Below, one piece after another: positions 10,390-21,769 of a stretch of 64,000 nucleotides of DNA. This DNA comes from Lumnitzera littorea (Eukaryota; Streptophyta; Magnoliopsida; Myrtales; Combretaceae). The position numbers were made by a program, and so were the translations under genes. The notes under the pieces were generated by a model. The model worked only from the letters and a program-made list of their open reading frames with translations, searched no databases and had not been told where the DNA came from. The stretch's first letter is position 1. Every line of letters starts with the position of its first letter. Location of the stretch: the NCBI GenBank assembly GCA_024138015.1, contig JAMXBB010000009.1:13594561-13658560 (forward strand), given 5' to 3'.

Positions 10390-10995
10390 ACCTAACCAAC
10401 AAAGAGAATGTAGATAAGAGATTTTGGGCATAGGTAACTTAGACCTATACCAACCTCTTTAGACCTTAGCCCAACTTGTTTAAGCTCATAATCGATATGT
10501 TTCCACATTGACTGACGTATCTTACTTCATGATCGACCTACCTAAAGAGCTGCTTGACAATGATAGTTACCATTTAGTCTTTAGCTTTAGGGTAGGATAA
10601 TTGTAACGGTAACAAGCTAAATGAATAACGCTTTAAGACTCGGTCAACAATAAGGCTCCTATATTCTCATAACAAGACAATTAACATAACCCCACTTACT
10701 AGACTTAATGGATGTGTTAACATGTAATGCATGCTCCTAGATTTGCATTTGTCCTTATCTATAAATAGCTCAGACACTTCAATGGTAACACATCTTGACT
10801 CTCTTGCGTACTCTGAATACACTATACTCTCTAGCTTCCTTGCTTTCTTTCTTACAAACTTCTGCTGACTTAAATATTGTAGTGGCCACGTTGGACAACG
10901 TTTTAGTGCCCCTTACTGTGCTTTCTTTTATAGGCTCGTAAACATACTTACGAAAGATCCAATCACAATACATTATATCGGCCAAATTTTGTTGA
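10390..10995 (+). repeat. LTR-like segment of Tat gypsy with TATA box
   Basis: A TATA box TATAAATA lies at 10760-10767, followed by CT-rich leader sequence (CTCTCTAGCTTCCTTGCTTTC) as in Tat LTRs, and the transition to GCACCATCTATGGGAA at about 11006. The left border and target duplication were not found. The open frame 10779-10985 on the minus strand is a shadow of this LTR and not a gene. Confidence 0.6.
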
Positions 10996-11043
10996 CAACG
11001 TTTTGCACCATCTATGGGAAACTAGCTCACACTTTTCTTTGAA

Positions 11044-11193
11044 TTCCTTACCATCTTACCCTACTTTTCCTAACAAACCTTTCTCATTTAGCTTATCATG
11101 TCGAGGGTTGCAATTCCATTCCTTACCATCTTACCTTACTTTTCCTAACGAACCTTTCTCATTTAGCTTATCATGTTGAGGGTTGCAATCCCA
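11044..11193 (+). repeat. 75-bp tandem duplication in gag leader
   Basis: TTCCTTACCATCTTACC begins at 11044 and again at 11119. The two 75-bp copies are nearly identical (a few C/T and A/G changes). It lies around the presumed start of the Tat gag. Confidence 0.9.
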
Positions 11194-11323
11194 GTTGATG
11201 ACTAACCCCCTATTGACTTACGTCAACTAGAGTAGCTTGAGAAGACTTTGAGATGCTCTTGGTGAAAAACACCAAGATGGATGCCTAAACACAAAAAGTT
11301 GAAGGCTAAGTTAGATGAGTTAG

Positions 11324-11380
11324 AAAGGCAAAGTAGGATGCCTTCCTTCGTAAAGGCAAAGTAGGATGCCTTCCTTCGTA
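11324..11380 (+). repeat. 28-bp tandem duplication
   Basis: AAAGGCAAAGTAGGATGCC starts at 11324 and again at 11352. The two units are identical over 28 bp. Lack of divergence suggests the duplication is recent compared with the element around it. Confidence 0.85.
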
Positions 11381-11389
11381 CATGCTTTT

Positions 11390-11933
11390 TAATAGGATTT
11401 GGGGTGCCGGCTAGACCTAAATGCCAAAGTTGAGCTCATTTATTCTTCACCTGGATATTTTATTTGATTATTTACTTTTATTTGTGTTATTTGGACTTTT
11501 TATTTTTTGTATTATTCTTAAATTACCCTTATGTTTTTTTTATATTTACAAGAATGCCATTAGGGTATCTTTTTAGTTATTTTATTTATAAGTTTACCAC
11601 TATATATAAATAGCTTATGTATATAGGGTTTTAGAGAGATTGACACATTTAATGAAAAATTCTTTGAGTCTTTTCTTTTGGAAAGTTCTCTTTTACTAGC
11701 TTTGTCAATCTCTTTAGCAAGTATTATGGCAGATAACCTTATTACTTAGACCGTTGTATCACATCTGGTGAGTCTTAGGCAGTATAGAATTTAGCTGATA
11801 TGTCATATTCGGTTAGATGGCTCACGGATTTGCTAAAATCCTCACTAAATCCACACCATTTTCATTCCTTCGATAGGATTGGACCTACCCCAACGACCGA
11901 CTTTATCTGTTTTTAGCCCAGTTCATATCATTT
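11390..11933 (+). repeat. 5' LTR of non-autonomous element
   Basis: About 544 bp, ending just before the primer site. It aligns with 15582-15945 from AATAGGATTT/GATAAGATTT onwards, sharing for example TACTTTTATTTGTGTTATTT and GGGTTTTAGAGAGATT. The 5' end reads TAATAGG where the 3' copy reads TGATAAG, so the first dinucleotide is mutated. Confidence 0.8.
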
Positions 11934-11945
11934 TGGTATCAGAGC
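11934..11945 (+). other. Primer-binding site (initiator Met tRNA)
   Basis: TGGTATCAGAGC is a perfect 12-base match to the classical plant primer site complementary to the 3' end of initiator Met tRNA. It fixes the end of the 5' LTR at 11933. Confidence 0.92.
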
Positions 11946-12789
11946 GAAAATTCGATAATGAGAAGACTTATTTATTAGTTCGTGTTGTATTGTCGAAGGG
12001 TTTATTGGCCGGAGGCTCGATTTATGATTTCTTATGAAAGTTTTTGGCAATATTATTTAAAGGTGTTGATACTCCATGTATGGCTATGTAAAGCTACAAT
12101 TAGAAGTGGTATTAGATATTTTTTTTATCGTCTTGTGATTTCATTGCATTATTATTATTAAAAACAAAGAGAGAATTGCCCCTGAATGTAGGAACATCGT
12201 GGGTAAAACACTTAGTGATTTTAATTTGGCTCTATTAGTGAGGATTGTACCCCAAATAATTTTTATGAATACTCCAATCTAGGGTGTGAGTGGAGTTGTA
12301 AGAGGGTTTCGTGCTCAAGACAATTGCAAGCAATTTAAGCCTTGTCTGGTATAGATTGGGTGCTCTCTAACCAAATTGCAAGTAAGCGTTTTACTAAGCT
12401 TGTGCGATGTTATAGGAGGTGGTGGTAACATTGGTTGTCATAGCTTCTAAGTGGATGTTGTGCTATTGTAGTGGTGGTGGCTAGTATTGGAGTCGTGTAA
12501 GTCCTTTACTGTATTGGTGTAGTGAAGCGCGCGACTGGGTCATTAAGCCTGGAGGGTAGTGGTTGCCGAAGTTGAGTTGGTAGTAGCCGTTTGTGCGTGT
12601 CGTTGCAATTTGATTGCAGTTGTTGTAGCTGTACCGTGTGCGGTTGATTGTTGCGGTTGTTTAGAACATGTGGTTGTGATTGTGCAGCATCTAATAATGG
12701 GTTGTCCTGTGTGTGGTGGCTAGCGTCTACTATGTGTGCAATACCATTATGGTAGTGCAAAGCAGGGGACTATGAAACGTGATTGAGTG

Positions 12790-14480
12790 TGCTATTGGTG
12801 GAGAAGTGCTAATAATGTCTTGTGGGTGCACTAGTGTGTAAAATTGAGCTGAAGTGAAGCATGAACTATGCTGATTGTTTATCGAGCTAATTGTTACACT
12901 GTTGTGAAGAGTTGTGTTACCTTAATTACTTGCTGCTAAGCTAGATTCTTTAATCCGAGCTACTATACTTCCAGAAGTGCTGAGTTGAACTGAGATACTA
13001 CTGTAAGTTTGGGAGCTTGTATGTGTTGTCCAAATCAAGAACTACTGAGCAACTCGACCGTGCAGCCCTGTACACAGTCGGTGGAGTGACCAGTGTAATT
13101 CGTGTGTTACTGGGTCGATGCTGAGGCTAAGCTCTACTGCGTATAAGATAATCTTTGAGCTATTGAATCGGTATGGTGTACGTATACACAATTATCTAGT
13201 TGTTGAATTAAAATTCCTGAGTTGTTGAATATCTGCTACTCCATGCGTATGTCTCTATTGCTCGAAAATTGCAGTTGGAGGCCCTAAGTCATGCCAAGCT
13301 TGTTGTGTTAGTGTCGAGACAAGTGTTGGTGTGCCGTGTTAATGAAATGCCACTCGAATTGGTTGACGAAGGGAATTGATTAGTGGAATTTGAGTGTCCG
13401 AGCTGTTGTGAGCACGATAGAGGAATTACCGAGTTGTAATTGTGCCGTGCTATTCCTAAGATTGTGTCCGAACTACTACATTCCATAAGCTACCGAACTG
13501 CTGTTATTAGAATTACCGAGCTACTGTATGCATATAACCAAGCTGTTGCAATCCAATGTGTTTTATGTTTTAGTTGTTGCCAAGTTGCTGCAACTGAATC
13601 CTTGCCGAACCGTCATGAAGTGCAGCTGTGCTCGCTATTGTATTCGCGAGTGGAGCGCTTGATAGTGAAAATTTTCGAGCTTGTTGCGAACATATGCTAA
13701 GCTATTCCTCGTCCCAATTGATTGTTGAATAGTGGGTTATGCTACTCTGTTGCTGCCAAGCAATATTAGCTGAAGTCGTGTGTTGCCTTATCGATCTGGT
13801 GTGTTTGGAACAATTGCTGAACTGTTGTTGAACTTGTGTTGAGCTATCTTTGCAACGCGCTATCAAGTGTTGACCAAACTAACTCAGGTCCGAGCTATAG
13901 AATTGTCGTAACCGAGCTGCTGTAGAGTCCTTGTTTGCCGAGCTATCACACTATCGAAGATTTAAGCTGCCATATTCTCAAATTATCGAATTGTCATAGG
14001 TGTTGAAGTGTGCTGTTGTGATCAGACGTGCAATTCGAACAAGAGCTATTGTGTTCATGTGCCAAGTCGTACTACCTAAGTGACACCGTGTTGTTCTAAG
14101 TTGCCGTGCCTTATTGTGTGTGCCGTGCTTTGTACTACTTTGATTAATAGCTGCTGAACTTATTTAAGTATTGTTAAGCTTGCGTGCCTTGTCTATCCGA
14201 GCTGACTAACTTGAGAGTAAGCACAATCCGAGCTGCCGTGAGTTTAATCCATTGCCGAACAGTGTGTATACTAAGCTGATCTGACCAAGTACTACGTCCG
14301 AGCTGATGTACTTCTCCAATCAGTTGTGAATTGCTACAGTGCGAATCCGATTTGATTTAAGGTAGAACAAGCTGTTGCATGTATGGGCGAAAGGTTTCCG
14401 AGCTGGACTACTAAAGAGCGGAGCGGGTTGCTCCAACTCAAGTTGCGTGATGTTTGTGTGCTGAACTACTAAGTTGTGTT
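12790..14480 (+). repeat. Degenerate CCGAGCT-type repeat tract
   Basis: The plus strand has at least ten exact CCGAGCT words in about 1.5 kb (near 12954, 13398, 13515, 13892, 13909, 13936, 14198, 14229, 14298 and 14397). There are many near copies (CCGAACT, CCAAGCT, CCGTGC, GCTGAACT), commonly followed by G/A-CTG-TTG-like triplets. The complement AGCTCGG is not evident. Spacing is irregular, mostly 25-60 bp. This reads as an eroded short tandem repeat rather than coding sequence. Small ORFs in it (12506-12760, 13289-13486, 13440-13700) are by-products. Confidence 0.7.
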
Positions 14481-14679
14481 CCAAGTCTTACCGAACTTGC
14501 AAGAATTGATAGTTATAAGGCTGAAAATTGTCGAAAAGGTGTTAAACACTTGATTTTATTTTAACATTGTTGAAATGGAATTTATTGATATGGCATTTAG
14601 AGCTCAACATAGAAATCAAAGTATATGATGCTTGAGGATGAAATCTTATTACTAACCTCCAAATCTTATTTTTCCTTAT

Positions 14680-15480
14680 GTGTTGGAACAATTGGAGGTT
14701 ATATTAGCTAAGGTTGAGGAGATTAAGGAAGAAAGAAAGCAATAAAGAATTATTCAATCAAAGAATATTGAAGAGGAGGAAAAGGAAAGAAAAGAGGTAG
14801 GAGTTGAGGATGAGGAAGAGAAAAAGAAAGGACAAGAAGTGTTATCACTCAGTACCCTTGTTCTTGACATGATTCTCTTACCAATGACACTTGGTACTAC
14901 TGATGACCCTAGGTACTATTGTATTAATCTTTCATATGTGAGATGCTTTTATTTTGATTCATTACTGAGGTTGTCTGGAAGTGAAATTTTTTGTAGTAGT
15001 ATTGTACCTGTGAGATGCTATTGATTGTATATTGGTGTATTCCGAGGTCATGGTGATGGATATTCCTATATGGGTTATGTTGTTCTTATTCTTGGTACTC
15101 TTACATTAGAAAAATTTGAAGTGCATAGATGGGAGGAGAAAGAATTGAGTTATGAGGAAGTGGAAGGGGAGAAGGCTACCGAGCATGATGTTGTGAGGCT
15201 AATGTCCAGAGCGCGTAAAGCTTTAAGGATTCTTGAGTTAAAAGAGAAGTTTGAGATTTTATATGTTCAAACTCCTTGAGCCCATGATACGATGTTTGAA
15301 CCAAAAATTGTATTATTTCCCTTAATTGATAGTTACTGGGGCTACTTAGATAAAGTTGATCGGATATACAATGAATGGAAGGAAGAATCCTTAAAGAAGA
15401 GTTCGGTTGATTAGGCTCATAACAAATGGAAGGAGCATTGGTTGATGATTACACTAGTGGAGGAGCTTGAGTACTTTTTT
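14680..15480 (+). pseudogene. Decayed ORF of unknown family inside LTR element
   Basis: One frame stays coding-like for about 800 nt with only four in-frame stops (about 14743, 15022, 15277 and 15412). It begins with a very charged Glu/Lys-rich segment (14700-14835, probably coiled coil). A hydrophobic stretch follows (STLVLDMILLPMTLG), then a mixed segment with SRARKALRILELKEKFEIL, and finally KVDRIYNEWKEESLKK. I recognise no gag, pol or host family. It could be a divergent gag-like protein or a captured host gene fragment. Confidence 0.5.
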
Positions 15481-15568
15481 GTATTTATATTTTATTTTTG
15501 TAGGTTGATATTTGACCCTGGTGGAATTTGAAGCTATCAATTACCAAGTTTTGCGCTAAAACTTCTCT

Positions 15569-15581
15569 AAGGGAGAGAGAA
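15569..15581 (+). other. Polypurine tract
   Basis: AAGGGAGAGAGAA directly before the TG that opens the 3' LTR; this is the expected plus-strand priming site for reverse transcription. Confidence 0.8.
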
Positions 15582-15945
15582 TGATAAGATTTAAGGTGTT
15601 GATTAGACCCAAATGTTAGAGCCAAGCTCATCTACTCTTTACTTAGATATCTCATTTGATTGCTTACTTTTATTTGTGTTATTTGGACTTTCTATTTATT
15701 GTATTATTTATAAATTATCCTTATGTTTATTTTATATTTACGGGAATGTTACTAGCGCATCCTTTTAGTCCTTTTATTTATAAGTTTGCCACTATGTATA
15801 AATAATACATGTATGTAGGGTTTTAGAGAGATTAACACATTTAATGAAAAACCCTTTGAGTCTTTTCTCTCGAAAGGATTTTTTTTACTAGCTCTTATTA
15901 ATCCCTTTAATAAGGATCGTAGCGAATAACCCTGTCATTTAGATC
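15582..15945 (+). repeat. Truncated 3' LTR of non-autonomous element
   Basis: Starts TGATAAGATTTAAGG and matches the 5' LTR up to about 15945, after which the sequence is unrelated. The TATA box is at 15797-15804. The junction joins directly to the Tat gag region. Confidence 0.8.
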
Positions 15946-17150
15946 AGGACTTTGGATACCTGAGATAACCAAAATCCTTACCTCCACTAAGAGAAGAATT
16001 GGGCATCTCAACCATACATTGTTGTATAGAATTGGCAGGTGTAGTCTATAGCCACCTGTAGTTGTGCCCTTGTTGGCAATTAACAAGCGATTGACTCTTA
16101 AGGGGTGTCGCCCAATCTATTACTTGTAGATGCCATCTAATTAATAACATTAACCTAAACAAGTTTCGCAAAATGGTGTAGAGGCTTTTCGAGAGGTAGG
16201 ATAGCAAGGTTGATGAAGGTGTTGGCTAGGTTACTAGCAATAAAGCTCCTTTCACTTAGGGGATCCAGGATAAGGTCCTTCCCCCATACCCACCCCCCAC
16301 CACAACACTAAGCTGCTAATCTTGGATTAGTAAGATGGGATAGAGGACCCAGATGACTACCTGCTTCACTTCTATATGCTCATGAACCTCTATGGATGTG
16401 AGGATGCCATTGTGTGTAATGCCTTCCCAGATATTGTAAAGAAGGCAGCTTTTACTTGGTTCAACTACCTCCTTGAGAACTCCATTCCATCCTTTGATGA
16501 ACTTGCTCGTTGCTTTAACTTGCACTTTTAGGCTAATAAGACTACATCCAAGGATAACATCGTCCTTACATTTGATTTGACAAAAGGAAAGGGAAACCCT
16601 TTGTGAGTTGGTAGTACAGTTTAATAACGCCATGGTTGAAATCCCTTAGCTAGATGAGGGAGTAATAGTTCATGTTGCCTAGCTCGGCATCTAGTCGTGA
16701 GGCAACTTTTTTTTGCTTTGTTTATAAAAGTAAGCCTAAAACCCTTGCTGAATTCTATTAAAAGGCCTAGAATTATATGGACCAAGAGAACAATATATAC
16801 AAGGTATGTAGCTAACCTGGAGAGTTTAGGAGGAAAAAAAGAGAAAGATAAAGGATCTATTGGGATTGTCTTAGTTGCAAGGTGTCTAGCTGTATCGATA
16901 GGGGGAGCTTTAAGGATAAGAAGCGTCTGCCACCTATTACAGTATATTTATAGCATACACTTGTAAACCAGCCTCTTAGCTAGGTTGATGTGGAAATTTG
17001 TAGTAAGGATCTACTTTAGAAGCTCACAAAAATGAGGGACAATCCCAATATTAGGAACTTTGACAAATATTGTCAATTCCATGAAGGCTACAATCACACC
17101 ACCGATGGATGCTTCTAGCTAAAGAATGTCATAGAAGATACTATATGGTT
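15946..17150 (+). pseudogene. Tat-type gypsy gag (decayed)
   Basis: From about 16330, broken frames give gag sequence. There is DPDDYL, then MNLYGCEDAIVCNAFPDI and KKAAFTWFNYLLENSIPSF (normally C.AF...L.G.A..WF..L...SI.SF), then ELARCF and later TLAEF and YMDQEN. Towards the end is KYCQFHEGYNHTTDGC, the linker motif typical of Tat gag just before protease. There are many stops and shifts. Short open frames on either strand (16316-16633, 16697-16966) are fragments or shadows of this relic. Confidence 0.82.
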
Positions 17151-18230
17151 AAAGGTACATAATTTCCTAATTCTTGAACCTTGAATATAAAGAAAAACTA
17201 GGATACCATTGTGAGCAATGTTTATAAAATGGTTATAGAGATAATCGAACTAAAACAAGTTAAACTCGCAAGCATAAGATAGTTAAGTCTTACAATGCTA
17301 CGATATCTTAAATCTCATACTTCAACATATAGATTGAATGAATTGCCTTTATAGTGGATAACCATCAACATAAATTATAAGGTGAATTGCAAAATTAGAA
17401 TTGCAATCATATCAATTGACTCTATGTAGAAACTTGAGCAAAAGAACTAGGAGATCACTATGAGCAATGGCTACTGAAAAGCAATAGAGATGATCAAATT
17501 AAACAACTTAAATTACCCAACAAGAGGTAGTAGTGTCTCAGACTTAATCATAAAGGTCAAGTAAACTAGCTCTATAATGGATTGCTATCAACGTAAATTA
17601 TTAGGCGAATCGCAAAATTAACACCTACTCAAAGCATAATATTAATTAACTCTAAGTAAAAACTAGAGCAAAAACAATATTGACCACCTAAAAGATACAT
17701 AAGAAGAGTTTGATTTACTACATAAGAGCTTGATTGTCACAATGCTATGGCCTACCGCTTCTTCACCTCCAACATGTGATAAAGGATGCTAAAATGGATT
17801 ATAGATGGACATGATGATGATAGAATCCAATCTTATGGGTACAAATCGAAGTATTGATATGGAAAATTTTACTTGTTTATGGAATGAGGCAATACCTATG
17901 GGAAGGGTACAAGCTTCTCTATAGTGTTTATCCCCATAAGTGAAATGATCAATTGATAAGACTTGAGATATAGACAATAGCTAAAGTGGATTCATATATT
18001 CGCCTGGATCTAATGGGAATAAAGCTCTCTGGATACAATAACACGGGGTAACATCATTAGTCTCCGACCCTATTATGTTGGCTTTCGCGATCAGAGTTAT
18101 GATTAACCAGGAGGGCTTATCGGGTGCGACAAGTGCAATCGTAAATGTTTAGATAATCACTACTTACTAACACTAATAACGTACACGATATTTCTATATC
18201 ATAAGCATTACTTGCTCGTATATATACGAT
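17150..18230. repeat. Unnamed dispersed repeat, copy B
   Basis: Same order of blocks as 7740-8490: AATTTCCTAATTCTTGAACC near 17161, AGGATGCTAAAATGGATTAT near 17783, ACAAGCTTCTCTATAGTGT near 17909, AGTGGATTCATATATTCGCC near 17985. In this copy an internal part is itself repeated (17170-17400 resembles 17450-17690, each with GAGCAATGG...ATAGAGATGATC-like blocks). There is no coding potential. The ORF 17789-17977 is incidental. Confidence 0.6.
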
Positions 18231-20650
18231 GCAAAGTAGAGATACTAATATATAATAAACAAATAAAAAGACCATAATTTTAACTGAAAAGTCGACTTTT
18301 TACCTTTTTATGCATTGATTTTTCCCAAAACCTTGTACGTTTTATTTATCTTATAATAGGATCCTTTAGACCTTTCGTTTCAAAATAGCCATGAAATACC
18401 TTATTTATATCTATTTTATATTTTATTTGGAATTTCAATTACACGATCAATTTTAGCCTAGGTTCAAAAACATTTTCCTGTTAATATGGTTTCTCTAATA
18501 AATCTTTTAATTTATATCTATCTTGTATTTTATTTTCTTCATATTATATATATTTTCCATTTTCTTTTATTATCTTATATATATATATATATATATATAT
18601 TTATCAGATGAATAAGAAACATCATAACACCTGTTAGTAGGAAAAGTAAAATGATATTATCGTAGATTGTGTTCACATAACTCAAGCAGCATGTGAGAGT
18701 CGAGTTTATTGAATGCGTCGATTAGCCCATAATTGCTACTTTAAGTTAATGTTCTTCAGTGTATAATAGTATAAATCATTGATTTATCAACTCCAAAAAA
18801 AAAAAAAAAATTTCTAACGGTGATGTCGTATGTTTCGATTATCATGAAGATTCGAGGGTTTTTAAGCATTCATTAAGTATTTAAAAGTAAAAATTGTGCG
18901 TAATTATCAATAAATGTTTCCTCTTCTTCTTTTCTTTTCCTTTTATTGGCTTATACGATCATGAAACCATCTGAACAACCATTAGGCTAGTTGTACTTAT
19001 TTTTTGATAATAAATAAACTTCTCTTGTGGCACAAAAAAAAAAAAAAAGAAAAGAAAAAAAATGCCGAAAATGTTGAATAATATCCATAAGAAAATGAAA
19101 AAGAAACAAAATAATACCTTGGAGATATGTATAAGACAATGAAATTTGCAGAGCAATTTGGGTTTTCTATTTTTTAATTTTTTTTCCCACCGAAAACGAC
19201 TATTATTATTATTTTGGAGTCTATTTTGCTATTTAATAATCAAAACTTCATCGTTATTGAATGTCATTGTAGTAAATTTGAGAGGTTATAAATACTATCG
19301 TCTTTATATAGAAAGTGGCGATGAAGGGTGAACCATAATTATATGCCAAAACTAGTAGGTGAGCAACAAACATGAAAATCGGCAAGGAGAAACAATAGAA
19401 TGATTTTATCTTCTTATAAATGGAAATAATTTTTTTAACTAATACCAGCAATCATCGATTGATTTTGCATTTTCCTCTTACTATTACTCCCACGAAATGC
19501 CACCGGTAAGTATATCTCCTCATCATTTTGACAACACTAAAATTTTGATTATGACAAATGTCGAAGGTTTTAGACAACTGGTTCAGCATGTCTTAAATAA
19601 TTTTACGATTCAGTTGAAGATACTTTTATCATGAGGCATTTACTTACTTGTAGCTAATTCTTGGTGTCCTTAGAAATTAACTAATAACCACATATAGCTG
19701 AAAAGACAAAAGAGAAAACCATCTTTCTTTTTATTAATTTAACTTTGCTTCCAAAGAGAGGGAAAAAAAATAATAGAAATAATAATACTTAGGTGAATCT
19801 CTTTTTATATACCATAAGTGATTTCAATACATTTTTTGTTATTGAATTCCAATGATTGTTCGTTAATTAATTTTTCCAATCAATAATTACCAAAGGAGAA
19901 AGAGTATCTTAAAAAGAAATTAAGAGCCGGTTTGGTCAATTTGATGTTATCTAGTTTTACATTAGCAACACAATTTGAATCTTGAGTTTAGCTAATAAAT
20001 ATGAGAGAAATTATAAATCGTGAATTTATTTTCTAAGTAATCTACTCCTTTATATGTTATTGTATATATAGCTTTTGTCTAGTTTAGTTATTTTCTGTCT
20101 TTTGGTTTGGAATTAACTATTGGTAAGAAAACTAACAATCAATTATGTAGTTGAAACTTCAAACAAAACCAAATTCAAAACAACCCATTGCCCAAGAAAA
20201 GTAGAAAGTATATAGAGGCTAGGAACAGAATCTATAAGAAAAAAAAAAAATATATAATATATATATATATATATATTAGTAGTTGATACATTCGTATTGT
20301 GTGTGTAAAAAATACAAAATAATGAGAGAGAGAGAGAGAGAGAAATGCAACTACAGTTATTGAAAGAGTGTGGAAAAAGTAAGAGAGAGAAAAAAGATAT
20401 ATAGGTGTAGTTAGTGAGAGAGTAAAAAGAGTTGGAAAGAGTAAAAAAATGAAGAGAGAGAAAAAGAAATAAGTGAACGTATTTATCTATTAGTTATAAT
20501 TTTAATAGTTTATTTTATTAGTAGTTTTTTTGTTAAATAATAGTAAATAGAAAGTAAATATATAATTTTAAGAAAAATGATTACTTAAAATTCTATTTAC
20601 TTTAATAATATATATATATATATACATTAGAGTGTTCTTTACATGAAACG
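18231..20650. other. AT-rich intergenic DNA with microsatellites
   Basis: I see no gene. There is an (AT)n run at about 18576-18600, poly-A at 18794-18810 and 19034-19048, an (AT)n tract at 20250-20277, and a (GA)n run at about 20322-20342 followed by GAGAG-rich sequence to 20465. The open frames here are T- or A-rich and have no recognisable domain. Confidence 0.6.
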
Positions 20651-20679
20651 TGATGGATGATCATCATTTTGCTATTGTG

Positions 20680-21769
20680 GATGTGAAGAAGGTAGGTGAC
20701 CATTATCAAGATTCTCTTTATAGATTTCTTTTATGTCGTATATTCTAAGTTTTTGATTATGTATGGTATTACAGCAAAATAGGTCATGAATATGATAAAT
20801 TATAAGTCTAACCGGAACCATCATAACTTGCAATGAAGTTTCATGTAAAATAAACATTTTAAATAATATATATATGCAAAAGGAAAAAAGATATTTCATA
20901 TGGCCAAACATGAGACCAGTAGTAATGGACCTTTAACAAAATAGCATAACGGTCTTAGTGATCATGCTCTAGGACAACTCTATGCTGTACATTCAACAAG
21001 AAGACCATCAAGGCATGTTTTGAAAATGCAGTTTTGGAAGATGAAATTTAATAGTAGTTATTACATGGAGATTTGATTCATTCCACATGCATTATCTAGA
21101 TTAAAAATTTTCAAATGTAAAATTTTGCATATCATGTGCTTACCCTTCGCTTCCTTCCTCCTAATAGTCTCCCAATTTAAGTTAATATTTCTAGTAAACA
21201 CCTGTGAGTAGATTTTAGATGGTTGTGAATTTTTTTTTTAAATTGCATCATCCTCAGTCGAGCGGTTCGAAAAAATCATTATCCTTTCCTTTGTTTGATA
21301 TTTTGTAATTGAATGGGTTTATATACATAACTTATTGGTCTTTGTCTTACATTGGTAACTAGTAACATTGGTCTATATAATTTAATTTCTAAGCTTAAGT
21401 TTAGGATTCACATTTTTCTTGAAGTCCACACCTCCATAACATCTCTAGACCATGAATAGCTTTAGAATAGCTCATCTTTTATGTTAGATTCTTCTCTTTA
21501 AGTTTATTCCTCTTAATAAAGTTGTAAATGAAATTGATTCAATGTACAACAAATTATTTGCAAAATAAACTCACTATCCTTTCCTTTGTTTGGCATTTTG
21601 TAGCTACATGGGCTTATATATTAGCTTATTGCTCTGTGTATTAGGTTGGTAATAGGTAACATTGGCAATGTAATCCAATTTCTAAGCTTAAGTTTAAGAT
21701 TCACATTTTTCCATAAGTCTACACCTTCATAACATCTCTAGATCATGAATAGCCTTATAATAGCCCACC
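20680..21769. repeat. Local repeat family flanking LINE; 295-bp tandem duplication
   Basis: TCCTTTCCTTTGTTTG begins at 21282 and again at 21577. The two copies share about 190 bp, through TAACATCTCTAGA-CATGAATAG. The first copy continues uninterrupted (CTTTTATGTTAGATTCTTC at about 21477); the second is cut at 21770 by the LINE. 20695-20780 also resembles 27837-27905 and 28607-28680 (TTTATGTATGGTATTA-like blocks). The function is unknown. Confidence 0.7.

Larger units (their letters stand above)
11390..15945 (+). mobile_element. Coding-poor LTR retrotransposon (non-autonomous), 3' LTR truncated
   Basis: Two direct LTRs (11390-11933 and 15582-15945) bracket about 3.6 kb. An intact primer site TGGTATCAGAGC follows the left LTR, and a purine tract AAGGGAGAGAGAA precedes the right one. 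Both LTRs have a TATA box at the matching place (11603-11612 and 15797-15804). I found no gag, protease, RT, RNase H or integrase motif on either strand. Instead the interior holds a long degenerate repeat (12790-14480) and a decayed ORF of unknown family (14680-15480). The right LTR loses homology near 15945, about 170 bp before its expected end, so no target duplication can be checked. The initiator-Met primer site does not decide between copia and chromovirus relatives. Confidence 0.82.
10390..17150 (+). mobile_element. Decayed Ty3/gypsy Tat-type retrotransposon, split by another LTR element
   Basis: The order is an LTR-like segment (about 10390-10995), a leader and start of gag (10996-11389), an inserted LTR element (11390-15945), then the rest of gag (about 15950-17150). 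The LTR end is followed by GCACCATCTATGGGAA, a decayed version of the GGCGCCGTCTGTGGGAA stretch that follows the LTR of many Tat elements. The gag relic from 16140 is of the Tat type. No pol follows; the element breaks off where another repeat begins near 17150. The left limit is approximate. Confidence 0.7.

Noticed and set aside
12506..12760. Gln/His-rich protein on the minus strand
   Set aside because: By-product of GTTG-rich sequence in the non-autonomous LTR element.
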